Positions 22,421 to 31,848 of a stretch of DNA of 64,000 bases are shown here, piece by piece. Each line of letters begins with the position of its first letter. The first letter of the stretch is position 1. A model generated the notes under the pieces. The model was not told where the DNA came from and made no database searches. It saw only the letters and a program-made list of their open reading frames with translations. The position numbers and the translations under genes are program-made. The DNA comes from Tropicimonas sp. IMCC34043 (GTDB lineage: Bacteria; Pseudomonadota; Alphaproteobacteria; Rhodobacterales; Rhodobacteraceae), in NCBI RefSeq assembly GCF_003390845.1, contig NZ_QMEK01000010.1:18714-82713 (forward strand), read 5' to 3'.

Positions 22421-23854
22421 TCAGCGCATGGCGGACATCGGCAGATCCATGGGCCAGGGGCGCATCGCCGGGCGCATCTGTTCCCAGGCGTGGGCCATGC
22501 GCAGCACGCCAAGATCGTCGAACCGGTGCCCCGCGATCTGCAAGGCCAGTGGCACTCCGTTGGCATCATAGCCGCAGCACAGCGCCACCGCGGGCTGTTC
22601 GCTCATGTTGAAGGGCAGGGTGAACCCGATCTGATCCATCGGCCGGGTAACGTCGTTGTTGGCATAGCCCCATTCGGCCGGGAAGCTCGCATTCGCCGAC
22701 AGGGGCGACAGCACATAGTCAAATCCCTGCGTCGCGGCGACGGTCCGGTTGCGGATCACCACCGACTGCTCGAAGCCGCCGAAGACCTCGAAGCCGCTCA
22801 GACCGTCGGCAGACAAGGCCCATTCCAGATAGAGCGGCAGCACCCTGGCGCGCTGCTCCGGGCTCATCTTTGCCAGATCGGTCGCGGCCCGGACCCGCCA
22901 GAACAGTTCAAGCCCGTCCAGCATGTCGTTCGTCATCCAGGGGTCGATCGGTTCGACAATGGCGCCAGCCGCCTCGAAGGCGCGGGCCGCGGCCTCGACC
23001 GGCGGCAGGACCTGCGGGTCGAGCGCCATGCCGCAACCGGCCTCGAGCCACAGCCCGATCCGCACGCCTTTCAGATCCATGTCGAGATCGGTCCAGGGCA
23101 GCGCCTCGGGCGGCAGGTTCATGCTGTCGCGCTCTGCGGGGTCGGGGCGCGACAGCACCGCCATCATCAGCGCGGCGTCTTCGACCGTGCGGCACATCGG
23201 ACCGGCGACGCGGCCCATGTAGGGCGGCGCAATCGGGATCCGGCCAAGGCTCGGCTTCAGCCCCACCAGCCCGTTCCAGCCGGCCGGAAAGCGGACCGAC
23301 CCGCCGATGTCGGTGCCGATGTGGAACGGTCCGTATCCCGCCGCCCCCGCCGCCCCGGCCCCGGCGCTCGACCCGCCCGGGTTCATCGCGGTGTTCCAGG
23401 CATTGCGGGTCAAGGGGTGAAAGCTCGACAATCCCGACGAGAACATGCCGAATTCCGGCATCGTGGTCTTGCCGAGGATCACGGCGCCGGCCTCGCGCAT
23501 CCGCGCGGCCGGGGGGGCATCCTCGGTCGCGGGGGAAAGCAGGCTTGCCGCCGAGCCGAGCGGCACGGGCACGCCTTTGGTTGCGATGTTCTCCTTGATC
23601 GTCGTGGGGATGCCGTCGATCGTGATGCCGTCGCGGGTGATCGGTGTGCCGGCCTGCCAGCGCGCCTCGGACTGCCGCGCCATCTGCAGCGCACCGTCAG
23701 GGTCGAAGGCATAGGTCGCGTGCAACTGCGGTTCGCAGCGCTCGATCTGGGCGATCACCGCCTCGGTGATCTCGACCGGCGATAGCGCGCCGTCGCGATA
23801 GCCCGACAGCATTTCGGTGGCGGAGAGGGCGTGAAGGGGAGGGGTTGCAGGCAT
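22421..23854 (-). CDS. Amidase (amidase signature family)
   Basis: 477 residues from MPATPPLHALSATEMLSGYR. The Ser-cisSer-Lys triad of the amidase signature family is recognisable: the lysine is in IDGIPTTIKENIATKG. The Gly/Ser-rich signature NPGGSSAGAGAAGAAGYGPF carries the cis-serine, and FHIGTDIGGSVRFPAGWNG carries the nucleophile serine. The family hydrolyses aliphatic or aromatic amides and aminoacyl-tRNA amides; the context with a Pot-type importer and an amidohydrolase suggests a small imported amide. The frame is open to 23944, but ATG 23854 gives the usual N-terminus. Divergent from an IclR regulator gene. Confidence 0.92.
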   Translation of the reverse strand: MPATPPLHALSATEMLSGYRDGALSPVEITEAVIAQIERCEPQLHATYAFDPDGALQMARQSEARWQAGTPITRDGITIDGIPTTIKENIATKGVPVPLGSAASLLSPATEDAPPAARMREAGAVILGKTTMPEFGMFSSGLSSFHPLTRNAWNTAMNPGGSSAGAGAAGAAGYGPFHIGTDIGGSVRFPAGWNGLVGLKPSLGRIPIAPPYMGRVAGPMCRTVEDAALMMAVLSRPDPAERDSMNLPPEALPWTDLDMDLKGVRIGLWLEAGCGMALDPQVLPPVEAAARAFEAAGAIVEPIDPWMTNDMLDGLELFWRVRAATDLAKMSPEQRARVLPLYLEWALSADGLSGFEVFGGFEQSVVIRNRTVAATQGFDYVLSPLSANASFPAEWGYANNDVTRPMDQIGFTLPFNMSEQPAVALCCGYDANGVPLALQIAGHRFDDLGVLRMAHAWEQMRPAMRPWPMDLPMSAMR

Positions 23855-23947
23855 CGTGGATCCTTCGGCAGATCGGTTTCCGGGGGTGCCGCTATCGCGT
23901 GGCGGACAGACGGCGCTGATTCGCGTTTGACGAGATATCGGCACGCA

Positions 23948-23966
23948 TGTATTGATTGTTAATACA
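23948..23966. promoter_or_regulatory. Palindrome in the amidase/IclR divergent promoter region
   Basis: TGTATT-N7-AATACA, a 19-base hyphenated palindrome with six-base arms, is in an AT-rich stretch between the amidase start (23854) and the IclR gene. The size and position fit an IclR-family binding site. Regulation of the amidase and of the regulator itself by this site is an inference. Confidence 0.45.
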
Positions 23967-24058
23967 CTTCAATCGTACATCGAACCTATCGGACCAGTAA
24001 ACGATTTGCTCATCACATGTGCACCCGGTTTTCCGATTTGGCGGCCTTTCGGAGGAAC

Positions 24059-24946
24059 ATGACCAATTTTCCGGCAGACTTGAAACGGGGTCGTCCCGGC
24101 GGGCGGCGATCCGGGCGGGCGACGGCGGTCACAGGATATGACGGCCGCACCATGATTGCCCGCGGCACCGCGATTCCGCTCGACGAGGGCAGCACCGACC
24201 CGCTGTTCGTGCGGGCCGCGGCGCGGGCGATGGCGGTGCTGTCGGCGTTCCACTACGTCGACCGACCGCTCAGCCTGTCCGAGATCGCGAAGGAAACCGG
24301 GCTGGACCGCAGCACCACGCAGCGGATCGTGCACACCTTGCGCAAGCTCAACTATCTCCAGCGCGACGAGCACGATCGCGGCTTTGTTCCGGGGATCCGG
24401 ATTTACGATCACATTTTCGATGCGATGCGGCTGAACGGTCTGATCCAGCGCGCGGTGCCCTATCTGCTCGATCTGCGAAGCAACGTGAACGAACGTGTGG
24501 ACCTGTCGCTGATCGACGATCTGCGGCTGGTCTATGCGACCCGGCTGGAGCCCAAACGCGAGGTTCTGCATGCGATGCTGGTGGGGCTGAGCGTGCCGAT
24601 CTGCTGCACCAGTTCGGGCTGGGCGGTGCTGTCGCGCCTGCCCGAGGAGGAGGCCCGCGATATCCTGCGCCGGTCGAACCTGCAGCGGTTCACCCCGCGG
24701 ACGCTGGTCGACGAAGACGAGATCCTGGCGCGCGCGGCCGAGGCGGCCGAGCGTGGCTATGCCATTGCCATAGAACAGCTTCTTCCCGGCGAGATCGGGA
24801 TTGCCGCGGCCGTGACCAACACCGACGGGCGGCCCGTCGGGGCGGTCGCGATCACCGCGCTCTTGTCCGACTGGACGCCGGAGGAGTTCGACCGTGCCAT
24901 GTCGCCGGCCTTGATGCAGACAGTGAATGCGCTTGGCCGCTCGTGA
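24059..24946 (+). CDS. IclR-family transcriptional regulator
   Basis: 295 residues from ATG 24059 (MTNFPADLKRG). A winged helix-turn-helix at about residues 55-115 includes LSLSEIAKETGLDRSTTQRI, followed by the IclR effector domain with VDLSLIDDLRLVYATRLEPK and PICCTSSGWAVLSRLPEEEA. The N-terminal 45 residues before the HTH are unusually long and Arg/Gly-rich. GGAGG is only three bases from ATG 24059. ATG 24017 has no such support, and ATG 24152 would be closer to the family start, so the true start is uncertain. Its position divergent to the amidase suggests control of that gene and perhaps the pot-like operon. Confidence 0.88.
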   Translation: MTNFPADLKRGRPGGRRSGRATAVTGYDGRTMIARGTAIPLDEGSTDPLFVRAAARAMAVLSAFHYVDRPLSLSEIAKETGLDRSTTQRIVHTLRKLNYLQRDEHDRGFVPGIRIYDHIFDAMRLNGLIQRAVPYLLDLRSNVNERVDLSLIDDLRLVYATRLEPKREVLHAMLVGLSVPICCTSSGWAVLSRLPEEEARDILRRSNLQRFTPRTLVDEDEILARAAEAAERGYAIAIEQLLPGEIGIAAAVTNTDGRPVGAVAITALLSDWTPEEFDRAMSPALMQTVNALGRS

Positions 24947-24996
24947 TCGGCTGCCGGACGGCCCTGCTGCCGGGCGCGCGGCCCGCATTCGCGGGG

Positions 24997-26298
24997 CTAT
25001 CCGGCGGCAGGCTCCAGCCCGCACCAGTCAGCAATGAACAGCGCGATGGCCAGCGTCGTACGCTCCAGCGAGTCGATGTCGACGCATTCGTCGATCCCGT
25101 GCGAGGCATAGCTTTTCGCCCCATAGCAAAGCGTCGGGATGCCTTCGAACAGCGCGTTGACCCGGGCATCGAGATAGGCGGGCATGGCATGGCTGCCAAG
25201 CGGGCGGCCCATCGCGGCGCGATGCGCGCGGTCGAGCGCCGCCTCGGCCTCGGTCCCCTCGGGTTGCTCGTAGCCGTCCGCAAAGAACCCGTTCCAGATC
25301 AGCCGCGGCGAGTTCTGTGACAGGTAGGGATCGGCGGCGGCAATGCTGGCCAGCCGCGCCTCGATCTCGGCCGCACAGTCGGCCACGGACCAGTTCGGCA
25401 GGATCGAGATCCGGAAATCGACCGCGGCCGTCGCCGGCACCGAAGACGCCCATTCGCCGCCCTCGATCCGTCCGACGTTGAGGTTGATGGGCTTTGCCAT
25501 CTGCCCCAGCAGCGGATGCTCGCCGCGCCGGTCGTTCCATTCGCGCTCCATTTCGCGCAGCGCGGCGATGGTGCGGATGGCCGCGTCTATAGCATTCGCA
25601 CCGGCCCCCATGTCACTGACATGTTTCGGGATTCCCTGAAACTCCACACGAAACCACAAGACCCCGGTATTGGCGCGCACCAGGCTTTCGCCCGCCGGTT
25701 CGGGGATCAGCGCCGCTTCGGCGCGATAGCCGCGGAGATGGGTCATCAGCGCGCCGTTGCCGGTGCTTTCCTCCTCGACGACCGAGGCGAGATAGACCGT
25801 CGCGGCCGGCTGCCAGCCGCAGGCGGCCAGCGCATCGAGCGCGGCGATGGCACAGGCCAGCCCCGATTTCATGTCGCCCGCGCCGCGCCCGTACATCCGC
25901 CCGTCGCGGATGACGGCGGCATAGGGCGGGTCGGTCCACAGGTGTTCGGGCCCGGTCGGGACCACATCGACATGGCCCTGCAGCAGCAGCGAATGCCCGC
26001 GTCCGTCGCGCGGATTGTGGGTACCGACGACGATCGGAGCCTCGGAATGCTCGGCGCTCCAGCGCCCGGAGCCGGGATGCGCGGCAAGCGCTGTGCGGTC
26101 CATGGCGAACCGCTCGACGGCCAGTCCGCGCCGCGCGAATTCCTGCTGCAGGAAGTCCTGCACCGCATGCTCCTCGCCGCGCTGCGAGGGGCGGCGAACC
26201 AGTTCCTGGGTCAGTGCGATCTGGGCCGCGAAGCCCGCCTTGACGGCGGCGCCAAGCGTGGTGGGAAGGTCGGGGTCGAGCGGCGTGTGAGCGGTCAT
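24997..26298 (-). CDS. M20-family deacylase (ArgE/DapE/ACY1 type)
   Basis: 433 residues from MTAHTPLDPDLPTTLGAAVK. The two-zinc M20 site is complete: HVDVVPTG (first His/Asp), GRGAGDMKSG (bridging Asp), VVEEESTGNG (catalytic and metal Glu), an IPEPAGESLVRANTGVLWF strand and the late ASHGIDECVD histidine. Members remove acyl groups from amino acids or hydrolyse small peptides in the cytoplasm. The frame is open 30 bases further upstream (ATG 26328). The gene is divergent from the peptide ABC transporter operon at 26683 and shares its promoter region, suggesting a role in using the imported compound. Confidence 0.9.
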   Translation of the reverse strand: MTAHTPLDPDLPTTLGAAVKAGFAAQIALTQELVRRPSQRGEEHAVQDFLQQEFARRGLAVERFAMDRTALAAHPGSGRWSAEHSEAPIVVGTHNPRDGRGHSLLLQGHVDVVPTGPEHLWTDPPYAAVIRDGRMYGRGAGDMKSGLACAIAALDALAACGWQPAATVYLASVVEEESTGNGALMTHLRGYRAEAALIPEPAGESLVRANTGVLWFRVEFQGIPKHVSDMGAGANAIDAAIRTIAALREMEREWNDRRGEHPLLGQMAKPINLNVGRIEGGEWASSVPATAAVDFRISILPNWSVADCAAEIEARLASIAAADPYLSQNSPRLIWNGFFADGYEQPEGTEAEAALDRAHRAAMGRPLGSHAMPAYLDARVNALFEGIPTLCYGAKSYASHGIDECVDIDSLERTTLAIALFIADWCGLEPAAG

Positions 26299-26682
26299 CT
26301 GGGGTCCATCGCGAGAAGATGCGGGCATCTGGGATTTCGGTGCGGCCCCGGAACACCCGCAAAGGCGGGCAAGGTGGTGCGGTGGTGGCGGGACCCGCGC
26401 AACCCTGTGCTGTCGGGTCGGGTGCGGTCAAGCGCCCGCGCAAGCGTCGGCGGACTGCGAGGCGCGACACTGCCAGACGGGCGCCGCCCGGACACGCCTT
26501 GCGAGACCGCTGGACGGGGTCGCAAGGCCGACCGCCTGCAGACTGGGCAGTGTGAGAACTTCCGCTCGTTTCCGAACAAATTCGTTTCGGCTCGCCTTCG
26601 CTCTACGCCAAGGTTCGCCTGGGATCCCGCACCGACGGGACCGAGACCAAACCGCCCAACAGACGACAGAGAGGATCTACTG
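26299..26682. promoter_or_regulatory. 384-bp divergent intergenic region, M20 deacylase versus peptide transporter
   Basis: No convincing gene. The plus strand is open through much of it, in frame with the downstream binding protein, but that protein's signal peptide starts at 26683. A hyphenated inverted repeat (arms CCGAA 26572-26576 and TTCGG 26586-26590, with an inner CGAA-CAAA-TTCG) lies about 95 bases upstream of 26683 and may be an operator. A GAGGA ribosome-binding site precedes the binding-protein start. No promoter boxes were convincing. Confidence 0.4.
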
Positions 26683-28269
26683 ATGACAGCCATTTGGAGT
26701 GGCCTTCGCACCGGATTTGCCGGCGCCGCCGCCTTGATGCTGACCACGGTTCTGCCTGCCCATGCCGAAAAGACCATCACCGCGGTGATGCATTCGGGCC
26801 TGCGGGTTCTGGACCCGGTGATTACCACCGCGCACATCACTCGCGACAACGCGTTCATGATCTATGACACGCTGGTGGCGCTGAATTCGGATTTCGAAGT
26901 CACGCCGCAAATGGCGAGCTTTGCTGTCTCGGACGACGGGCTGAGCTATACCTTCACGCTGCGCGACGGGCTGAAGTGGCACGATGGCGGCGATGTCACG
27001 CCGGCCGATTGCATCGCCTCGATCAAGCGCTGGATGCAGCGCGACGGCGGCGGCCAGATGATCGCCGACCGGATGGCGAGCCTTGAGGCCACTGGCGACA
27101 AGACCTTCGTGCTCACGCTCAAGGAACCCTTCCCCTATACGCTCGAGGCGATGGCCAAGACCTCGAGCCTGGCGCTGTTCATGATGCCCGAGCGCATCGC
27201 CAGCCAGCCCGCCGACGAGGCGATCACCGAATATATCGGCTCCGGCCCGTTCCGCTTTGTCACCGAGGAATTCCAGCCCGGCGTCAAGGTCGTCTATGAA
27301 AAGTTCGAGGATTATGTGCCGGCCGATGGCCCGCCGAGCTGGTTCTCGGGTGCCAAGGACGTCAAGGTCGACCGCGTCGAATGGGTGACGATGCCCGACG
27401 CCCAGACCTCGATCAACGCGCTGATGAACGCCGAGATCGACTTCATGGAGTTCGTCCCCGTCGATCTGCTGCCGCTGCTGGAAGGCATGCCGGGGATCCA
27501 GACCGAGGTGCTGGCGCCGCTTGGGTCCGTGACCATCGGGCGGATGAATTTCCTTTATCCGCCGTTCGACAACAAGAAGATCCGCCAGGCGGCGCTGATG
27601 GCGATCAGCCAGAACGACGTTCTGACCGCATTGCAGGGCAACCCGGACTATTTCAAGGTCTGCGGCGCGATCTTCGGCTGCGGCACCCCGTTCGAATTCG
27701 CCGACGGGTCCGACACCCTGACCTCGGGCGGCGATATCGAGGGCGCCAAGGCCTTGCTGGCCGAAGCCGGCTATGACGGCACGCCCGTCGTGCTGATGCA
27801 GCCGACCGACGTGGTCACCATCGCCCCGCAGCCTGTGGTCGCCGCCCAGGCGCTGCGCGAAGCGGGCTTCAATGTCGATCTGCAGCCGATGGACTGGCAG
27901 ACCCTTGTCGGACGCCGCGCCAGCCAGTCCGCGCCCGACGATGGCGGCTGGAACATGTTCTTCACCAACTGGATCGTCCCCGAGGTGTCGAACCCGCTGG
28001 CCAACGTCATGCTGAACGGTCGTGGCGACGACGCCTGGTTCGGCTGGCCCGACGATCCCGAGATCGAGGCGCTGCGCACCGACTTTGCCAACGCCGTCGG
28101 GCTCGATGCCCAAAAGGCGGTGGCCGAAAAGATCCAGGCCCACGTGATGGACAACGTGAACTATATCCATCTCGGCCAGCTCTATTCGCCCTCGGCCTGG
28201 AGCGACACGCTGACCGGGGTCGAGCAAGCCCCGTTCCCGGTCTTCTGGGGCATCGACAAGACCGAGTGA
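26683..28269 (+). CDS. Family 5 extracellular solute-binding protein (peptide/nickel ABC transporter)
   Basis: 528 residues with signal peptide (FAGAAALMLTTVLPAHAEKT, cleavage near residue 28). The domain is SBP_bac_5 with FMIYDTLVALNSDFEVTPQM, YTFTLRDGLKWHDGGDVTPA and IRQAALMAISQNDVLTALQG, all hallmarks of DppA/OppA-like proteins. It is first in an operon with DppB-, DppC- and DppDF-like genes, and a GC hairpin follows its stop. It captures peptides or peptide-like solutes in the periplasm; related proteins also bind glutathione, opines or sugars. Confidence 0.93.
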   Translation: MTAIWSGLRTGFAGAAALMLTTVLPAHAEKTITAVMHSGLRVLDPVITTAHITRDNAFMIYDTLVALNSDFEVTPQMASFAVSDDGLSYTFTLRDGLKWHDGGDVTPADCIASIKRWMQRDGGGQMIADRMASLEATGDKTFVLTLKEPFPYTLEAMAKTSSLALFMMPERIASQPADEAITEYIGSGPFRFVTEEFQPGVKVVYEKFEDYVPADGPPSWFSGAKDVKVDRVEWVTMPDAQTSINALMNAEIDFMEFVPVDLLPLLEGMPGIQTEVLAPLGSVTIGRMNFLYPPFDNKKIRQAALMAISQNDVLTALQGNPDYFKVCGAIFGCGTPFEFADGSDTLTSGGDIEGAKALLAEAGYDGTPVVLMQPTDVVTIAPQPVVAAQALREAGFNVDLQPMDWQTLVGRRASQSAPDDGGWNMFFTNWIVPEVSNPLANVMLNGRGDDAWFGWPDDPEIEALRTDFANAVGLDAQKAVAEKIQAHVMDNVNYIHLGQLYSPSAWSDTLTGVEQAPFPVFWGIDKTE

Positions 28270-28296
28270 CGAACACAACCCGCAGATGACATCTTC

Positions 28297-28321
28297 CCCC
28301 GGCCGGACCGTCTGGCCGGGG
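28297..28321 (+). terminator. Intercistronic hairpin between binding-protein and permease genes
   Basis: Perfect arms CCCCGGCC (28297-28304) and GGCCGGGG (28314-28321) surround a nine-base loop, 27 bases after the binding-protein stop and 25 before the permease ATG. No T-run follows. Such hairpins commonly stabilise the upstream mRNA or partly stop transcription, giving an excess of binding protein over membrane subunits. Confidence 0.55.
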
Positions 28322-28346
28322 CTCCAACGGATCGCAAGGACCCGAG

Positions 28347-29288
28347 ATGCCCGTCTATTTCCTCCGCCGCGTACTGGCTGCCATTCCGGTGATGCTGGTC
28401 GTGGCAGTCTTCGTCTTCCTGTTGCTGCGCCTGACGCCGGGCGACCCGGCGGCAATCATCGCAGGCGACATGGCAACCCCCGATCAACTGGACAGGATCC
28501 GCACCACTCTTGGCCTCAACGATCCGCTGCATGTCCAGTTCGTGCACTGGATCGGGCAATTGATGCGCGGCGATTTCGGCACCTCGCTGATTTCGAACCA
28601 GCCGGTGATCCACCTTGTCGGCGACCGGATGTGGCCGACGATCTGGATCGCGCTGATCACCATCACGCTGTCGGTCGCGGTCGCGGTGCCGATGGGGGTC
28701 ATGGCCGCCTGGCGCCATGGCAGCTGGATCGACCATCTGGTGATGACCTTCTCGGTGCTCGGCTTTTCGATCCCGGTCTTCGTGATCGGCTATCTGCTGA
28801 TCATGGTCTTCGCGATCGACCTCAAGCTGCTGCCGGTGCAGGGATACATCGCGCCGACCAAGGATTTCGCCGGGTTCCTGCAACGCGCGATCCTGCCCGC
28901 GGTAACGTTGTCCTCGATCTATATCGCGCTGATCGCGCGGATGACCCGCGCCAGCCTGCTCGATGTGCTGGGCGAGGATTATGTCCGCACCGCCCGCGCC
29001 AAGGGCCTGACCGAGGGCCGGGTGCTGTTCCGCCATGCGCTGCGCAACGCCGCCGTCCCGGTGATGACCGTGATCGGCACAGGCTTTGCCCTGCTGATTT
29101 CGGGCGTCGTGGTGACCGAGAGCGTGTTCAACATCCCCGGACTTGGCCGGCTGACCGTCGACAGCATCTTTGCCCGCGACTATCCGGTGATCCAGGCGCT
29201 GATCCTGCTGACCGCGGGCATCTATGTGTTCGTCAATCTGCTGATCGACCTGTCCTATTCCTTCCTTGACCCACGGATCCGCTACTGA
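28347..29288 (+). CDS. Peptide ABC transporter permease, DppB/OppB family
   Basis: 313 residues, six membrane spans. The N-terminus MPVYFLRRVLAAIPVMLVVA with LLRLTPGDPAAIIAGDMATP is the DppB/GsiC hallmark. The EAA loop GEDYVRTARAKGLTEGRVLF lies about residue 210, and the C-terminus DLSYSFLDPRIRY is typical. Its stop overlaps the next start by one base (TGATG). It provides one half of the channel. Confidence 0.95.
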   Translation: MPVYFLRRVLAAIPVMLVVAVFVFLLLRLTPGDPAAIIAGDMATPDQLDRIRTTLGLNDPLHVQFVHWIGQLMRGDFGTSLISNQPVIHLVGDRMWPTIWIALITITLSVAVAVPMGVMAAWRHGSWIDHLVMTFSVLGFSIPVFVIGYLLIMVFAIDLKLLPVQGYIAPTKDFAGFLQRAILPAVTLSSIYIALIARMTRASLLDVLGEDYVRTARAKGLTEGRVLFRHALRNAAVPVMTVIGTGFALLISGVVVTESVFNIPGLGRLTVDSIFARDYPVIQALILLTAGIYVFVNLLIDLSYSFLDPRIRY

Positions 29289-30157
29289 TGGCCGAAAACC
29301 TCCTGCGCGGGGCCTTCCCGCTGTCGACCCGGGCGCTGGCCGAAAGGGTCGGCATCGCCCCCATGATCGCCGCCGCGGTGCTGCTGCTGATCCTGCTGGC
29401 CGCGATCTTTGCGCCGCTGATCGCGCCCCACGATCCGATCCACCAGAACCCGGTGATGCGGCTGAAACCGCCGTCGGCCGAGTTCTGGCTGGGCACCGAC
29501 GCCTATGGCCGCGACCTGTTCAGCCGGGTGCTGTATGGCGCGCGCGTCTCGCTGATTATCGGGATCGGCGTCACCGTGCTTGCCGTCACGCTCGGCCTTG
29601 CCATCGGGCTCGTCTCGGGCTTTTTCCGCTCGGCCGATGCGGTCGTGATGCGGATCATGGACGGGCTGATGGCGATGCCCTCGGTTCTGCTCGCGATTGC
29701 CATCGTTTCGCTGATGGGCGCGAGCATCTGGACCGTCATGGCCGCGATCACCATCCCCGAGATCCCGCGCGTTGTTCGGCTTGTCCGCTCGATCGTCCTG
29801 TCGGCGCGCGAGGAACCCTATGTCGAGGCTGCCATGTCGCTTGGCACCTCGATGCCGCGGATCCTGTGGCGGCACCTGATGCCCAACACCTTCGCACCGC
29901 TGACGGTGCAGGCGACCTATGTCTGCGCCTCGGCGATCCTGACCGAGGCGATCCTCAGCTTTCTTGGCGCGGGCGTTTCGACCGAAACCCCGACCTGGGG
30001 CAACATCATGGCGGAATCGCGGGTCTATTTCCGGCTGATGCCCTCGCTGATCCTGTGGCCGGGTCTGGCGCTGTCGCTTTGCATCCTGTCGATCAACCTG
30101 CTGGGCGATGCCGCGCGCGACGTGCTCGACCCGCGCATGGGCAAGAGGGAGGACTGA
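29288..30157 (+). CDS. Peptide ABC transporter permease, DppC/OppC family
   Basis: 289 residues. Family features include the early LRPPSAEFWLGTD-like segment (here KPPSAEFWLGTDAYGRDLFS), RVLYGARVSLIIGIGVTVLA, the EAA loop REEPYVEAAMSLGTSMPRIL and the C-terminal NLLGDAARDVLDPRMGK. It pairs with the DppB-like subunit. Two bases separate its stop from the fused ATPase start, so the genes are one transcript. Confidence 0.95.
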   Translation: MAENLLRGAFPLSTRALAERVGIAPMIAAAVLLLILLAAIFAPLIAPHDPIHQNPVMRLKPPSAEFWLGTDAYGRDLFSRVLYGARVSLIIGIGVTVLAVTLGLAIGLVSGFFRSADAVVMRIMDGLMAMPSVLLAIAIVSLMGASIWTVMAAITIPEIPRVVRLVRSIVLSAREEPYVEAAMSLGTSMPRILWRHLMPNTFAPLTVQATYVCASAILTEAILSFLGAGVSTETPTWGNIMAESRVYFRLMPSLILWPGLALSLCILSINLLGDAARDVLDPRMGKRED

Positions 30158-30159
30158 TC

Positions 30160-31782
30160 ATGCCGGTACTGGAAATCGAGGATCTGCGGGTCGCCATCGA
30201 CCGCAAGGACGGAAACGAAGTGCTGCGCGGCGTCTCGCTGACGATCGAGGCGGGCGAGACCGTGTGCCTTGTCGGCGAAAGCGGGTCGGGCAAGTCGGTC
30301 AGTTCGCTGGCCACCATGGGGCTGCTGCCGAAAGGCGCGCTGAAGGTGACGGGCGGGCGCATCCTGCTCGACGGGGAAAACCTGCTCGATCTGTCGGCGG
30401 CGCAGCTTCGCGAATGTCGGGCAACGCGGATGTCGATGATCTTTCAGGAGCCGATGACGGCGCTGAATCCGGTGCTGAAGGTCGGCGACCAGATCCGCGA
30501 GGTGCTGGAGGCGCACACGAAGATGTCGAATGCCGAGGCCCATGCCAAGGTCCTCGACATCCTCGATCAGGTCGGTCTGCCCGATATCGAACGCATGATG
30601 CGATCCTATCCGCACCAGCTTTCGGGCGGGCAGCGGCAGCGGATCATGATCGCCATGGCGCTGATCCTGGAGCCGCGGCTGCTGATCGCGGACGAACCGA
30701 CGACAGCGCTCGACGTCACCACGCAAAAGCAGATCCTGAAGCTGATCAAGGACCTGCAAAAGCAGCACGGCACCGCGGTTCTGTTCATTACCCACGACAT
30801 GGGCGTGGTGGCCGAGATCGCCGACCGCGTCTATGTGATGAACCGCGGCGAGATGGTCGAAACCGGCCCGCTGATGCAGATCCTTTCGGCCCCGGCCGAG
30901 GCCTATACACGGCAGCTTCTGTCCGCGGTGCCCTCGCTGGTGCCGCGCCAGGCCCGGCCGGTCAGCCGGCGCAATGTCGCGCTCGAGATTACCGACCTCG
31001 ACAAGATCTATGGCGGCGGCGGCTTTCTGTCGAAGACCCGGACCACGCATGCCGCCAAGGGCGTCAGTCTGGAACTGAAGGCGGGGCGCACGCTCGGCAT
31101 CGTCGGTGAAAGCGGATCGGGCAAAAGCACCGTGGCGCGCTGTGTCATGCGTCTGATCGACCCGACATCGGGCGGCATCAGGGTCGGCGGCCAGCAGATC
31201 AGCGGGCTGTCCCGGCGCGGTCTGCATCCCTATCGCAAGAAGCTGCAGATGGTGTTTCAGGACCCCTACCGCTCGCTCAATCCCCGGCTGACGATCGAGG
31301 AGAGCGTTATCGAGGGGCCGGTGAATTATGGCATGCCCCAGGCGCAGGCGCGGGCGAAGGCGGCGGAACTGCTGGAGCTTGTCGGGCTGCCCGCGGCGGC
31401 GGCCCGGCGCTATCCGCACATGTTCTCGGGCGGGCAGCGCCAGCGCATCGCCATTGCCCGCGCGCTGGCGATGGAGCCCGACCTGCTGGTCGCGGACGAG
31501 GCGGTCTCGGCGCTTGATGTCTCGGTGCAGGCGCAGGTGTTGCACCTGCTGGCCGAGATCCAGGACCGCACCCATATTGCGATCCTGTTCATCACCCACG
31601 ACCTGCGGGTCGCGGCGCAGATCTGCGACGAGGTGGCGGTGATGCGGCAGGGCGAGGTGGTGGAATACGGCCCCACGGCCGGGGTTCTGGGGGCACCAAA
31701 GCACGACTATACCCGCGCGCTTCTGGCCGCGGCGCCGGGGCGGGACTGGGATTTCCCCAATTTCCGCCCCGTGGCGGCCTGA
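30160..31782 (+). CDS. Fused dual ATP-binding subunit of peptide ABC transporter (DppD-DppF/GsiA type)
   Basis: 540 residues containing two complete nucleotide-binding domains. The first (about 1-255) has Walker A GESGSGKS at 39-46, signature LSGGQRQRIMIAMAL and Walker B LIADEPTTALDVTT. The second (about 275-540) has GESGSGKSTVARCV, FSGGQRQRIAIARAL and LVADEAVSALDVSVQ, where Ala replaces the usual Pro after DE (DEAV rather than DEPV). That is common in such fusions and keeps the catalytic Glu position. A frame upstream of ATG 30160 is open, but the start is fixed by the family N-terminus and the preceding AGGGAGGA ribosome-binding site. Confidence 0.94.
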   Translation: MPVLEIEDLRVAIDRKDGNEVLRGVSLTIEAGETVCLVGESGSGKSVSSLATMGLLPKGALKVTGGRILLDGENLLDLSAAQLRECRATRMSMIFQEPMTALNPVLKVGDQIREVLEAHTKMSNAEAHAKVLDILDQVGLPDIERMMRSYPHQLSGGQRQRIMIAMALILEPRLLIADEPTTALDVTTQKQILKLIKDLQKQHGTAVLFITHDMGVVAEIADRVYVMNRGEMVETGPLMQILSAPAEAYTRQLLSAVPSLVPRQARPVSRRNVALEITDLDKIYGGGGFLSKTRTTHAAKGVSLELKAGRTLGIVGESGSGKSTVARCVMRLIDPTSGGIRVGGQQISGLSRRGLHPYRKKLQMVFQDPYRSLNPRLTIEESVIEGPVNYGMPQAQARAKAAELLELVGLPAAAARRYPHMFSGGQRQRIAIARALAMEPDLLVADEAVSALDVSVQAQVLHLLAEIQDRTHIAILFITHDLRVAAQICDEVAVMRQGEVVEYGPTAGVLGAPKHDYTRALLAAAPGRDWDFPNFRPVAA

Positions 31783-31848
31783 ACGAAAGGCACCGCGCGC
31801 AACCCGCGCCGTGCCGTGAAACCCCTGAATGCTGATCAAGGACAGACC

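Noticed and set aside
25516..26682. N-terminal extension of the family 5 binding protein by about 389 residues
   Set aside because: The extension overlaps the M20 deacylase on the other strand and precedes a normal signal peptide with its own ribosome-binding site at 26683.
29266..30159. N-terminal extension of the fused peptide-transporter ATPase
   Set aside because: The upstream part is an off-frame read of the DppC-like permease; ATG 30160 matches the family start.
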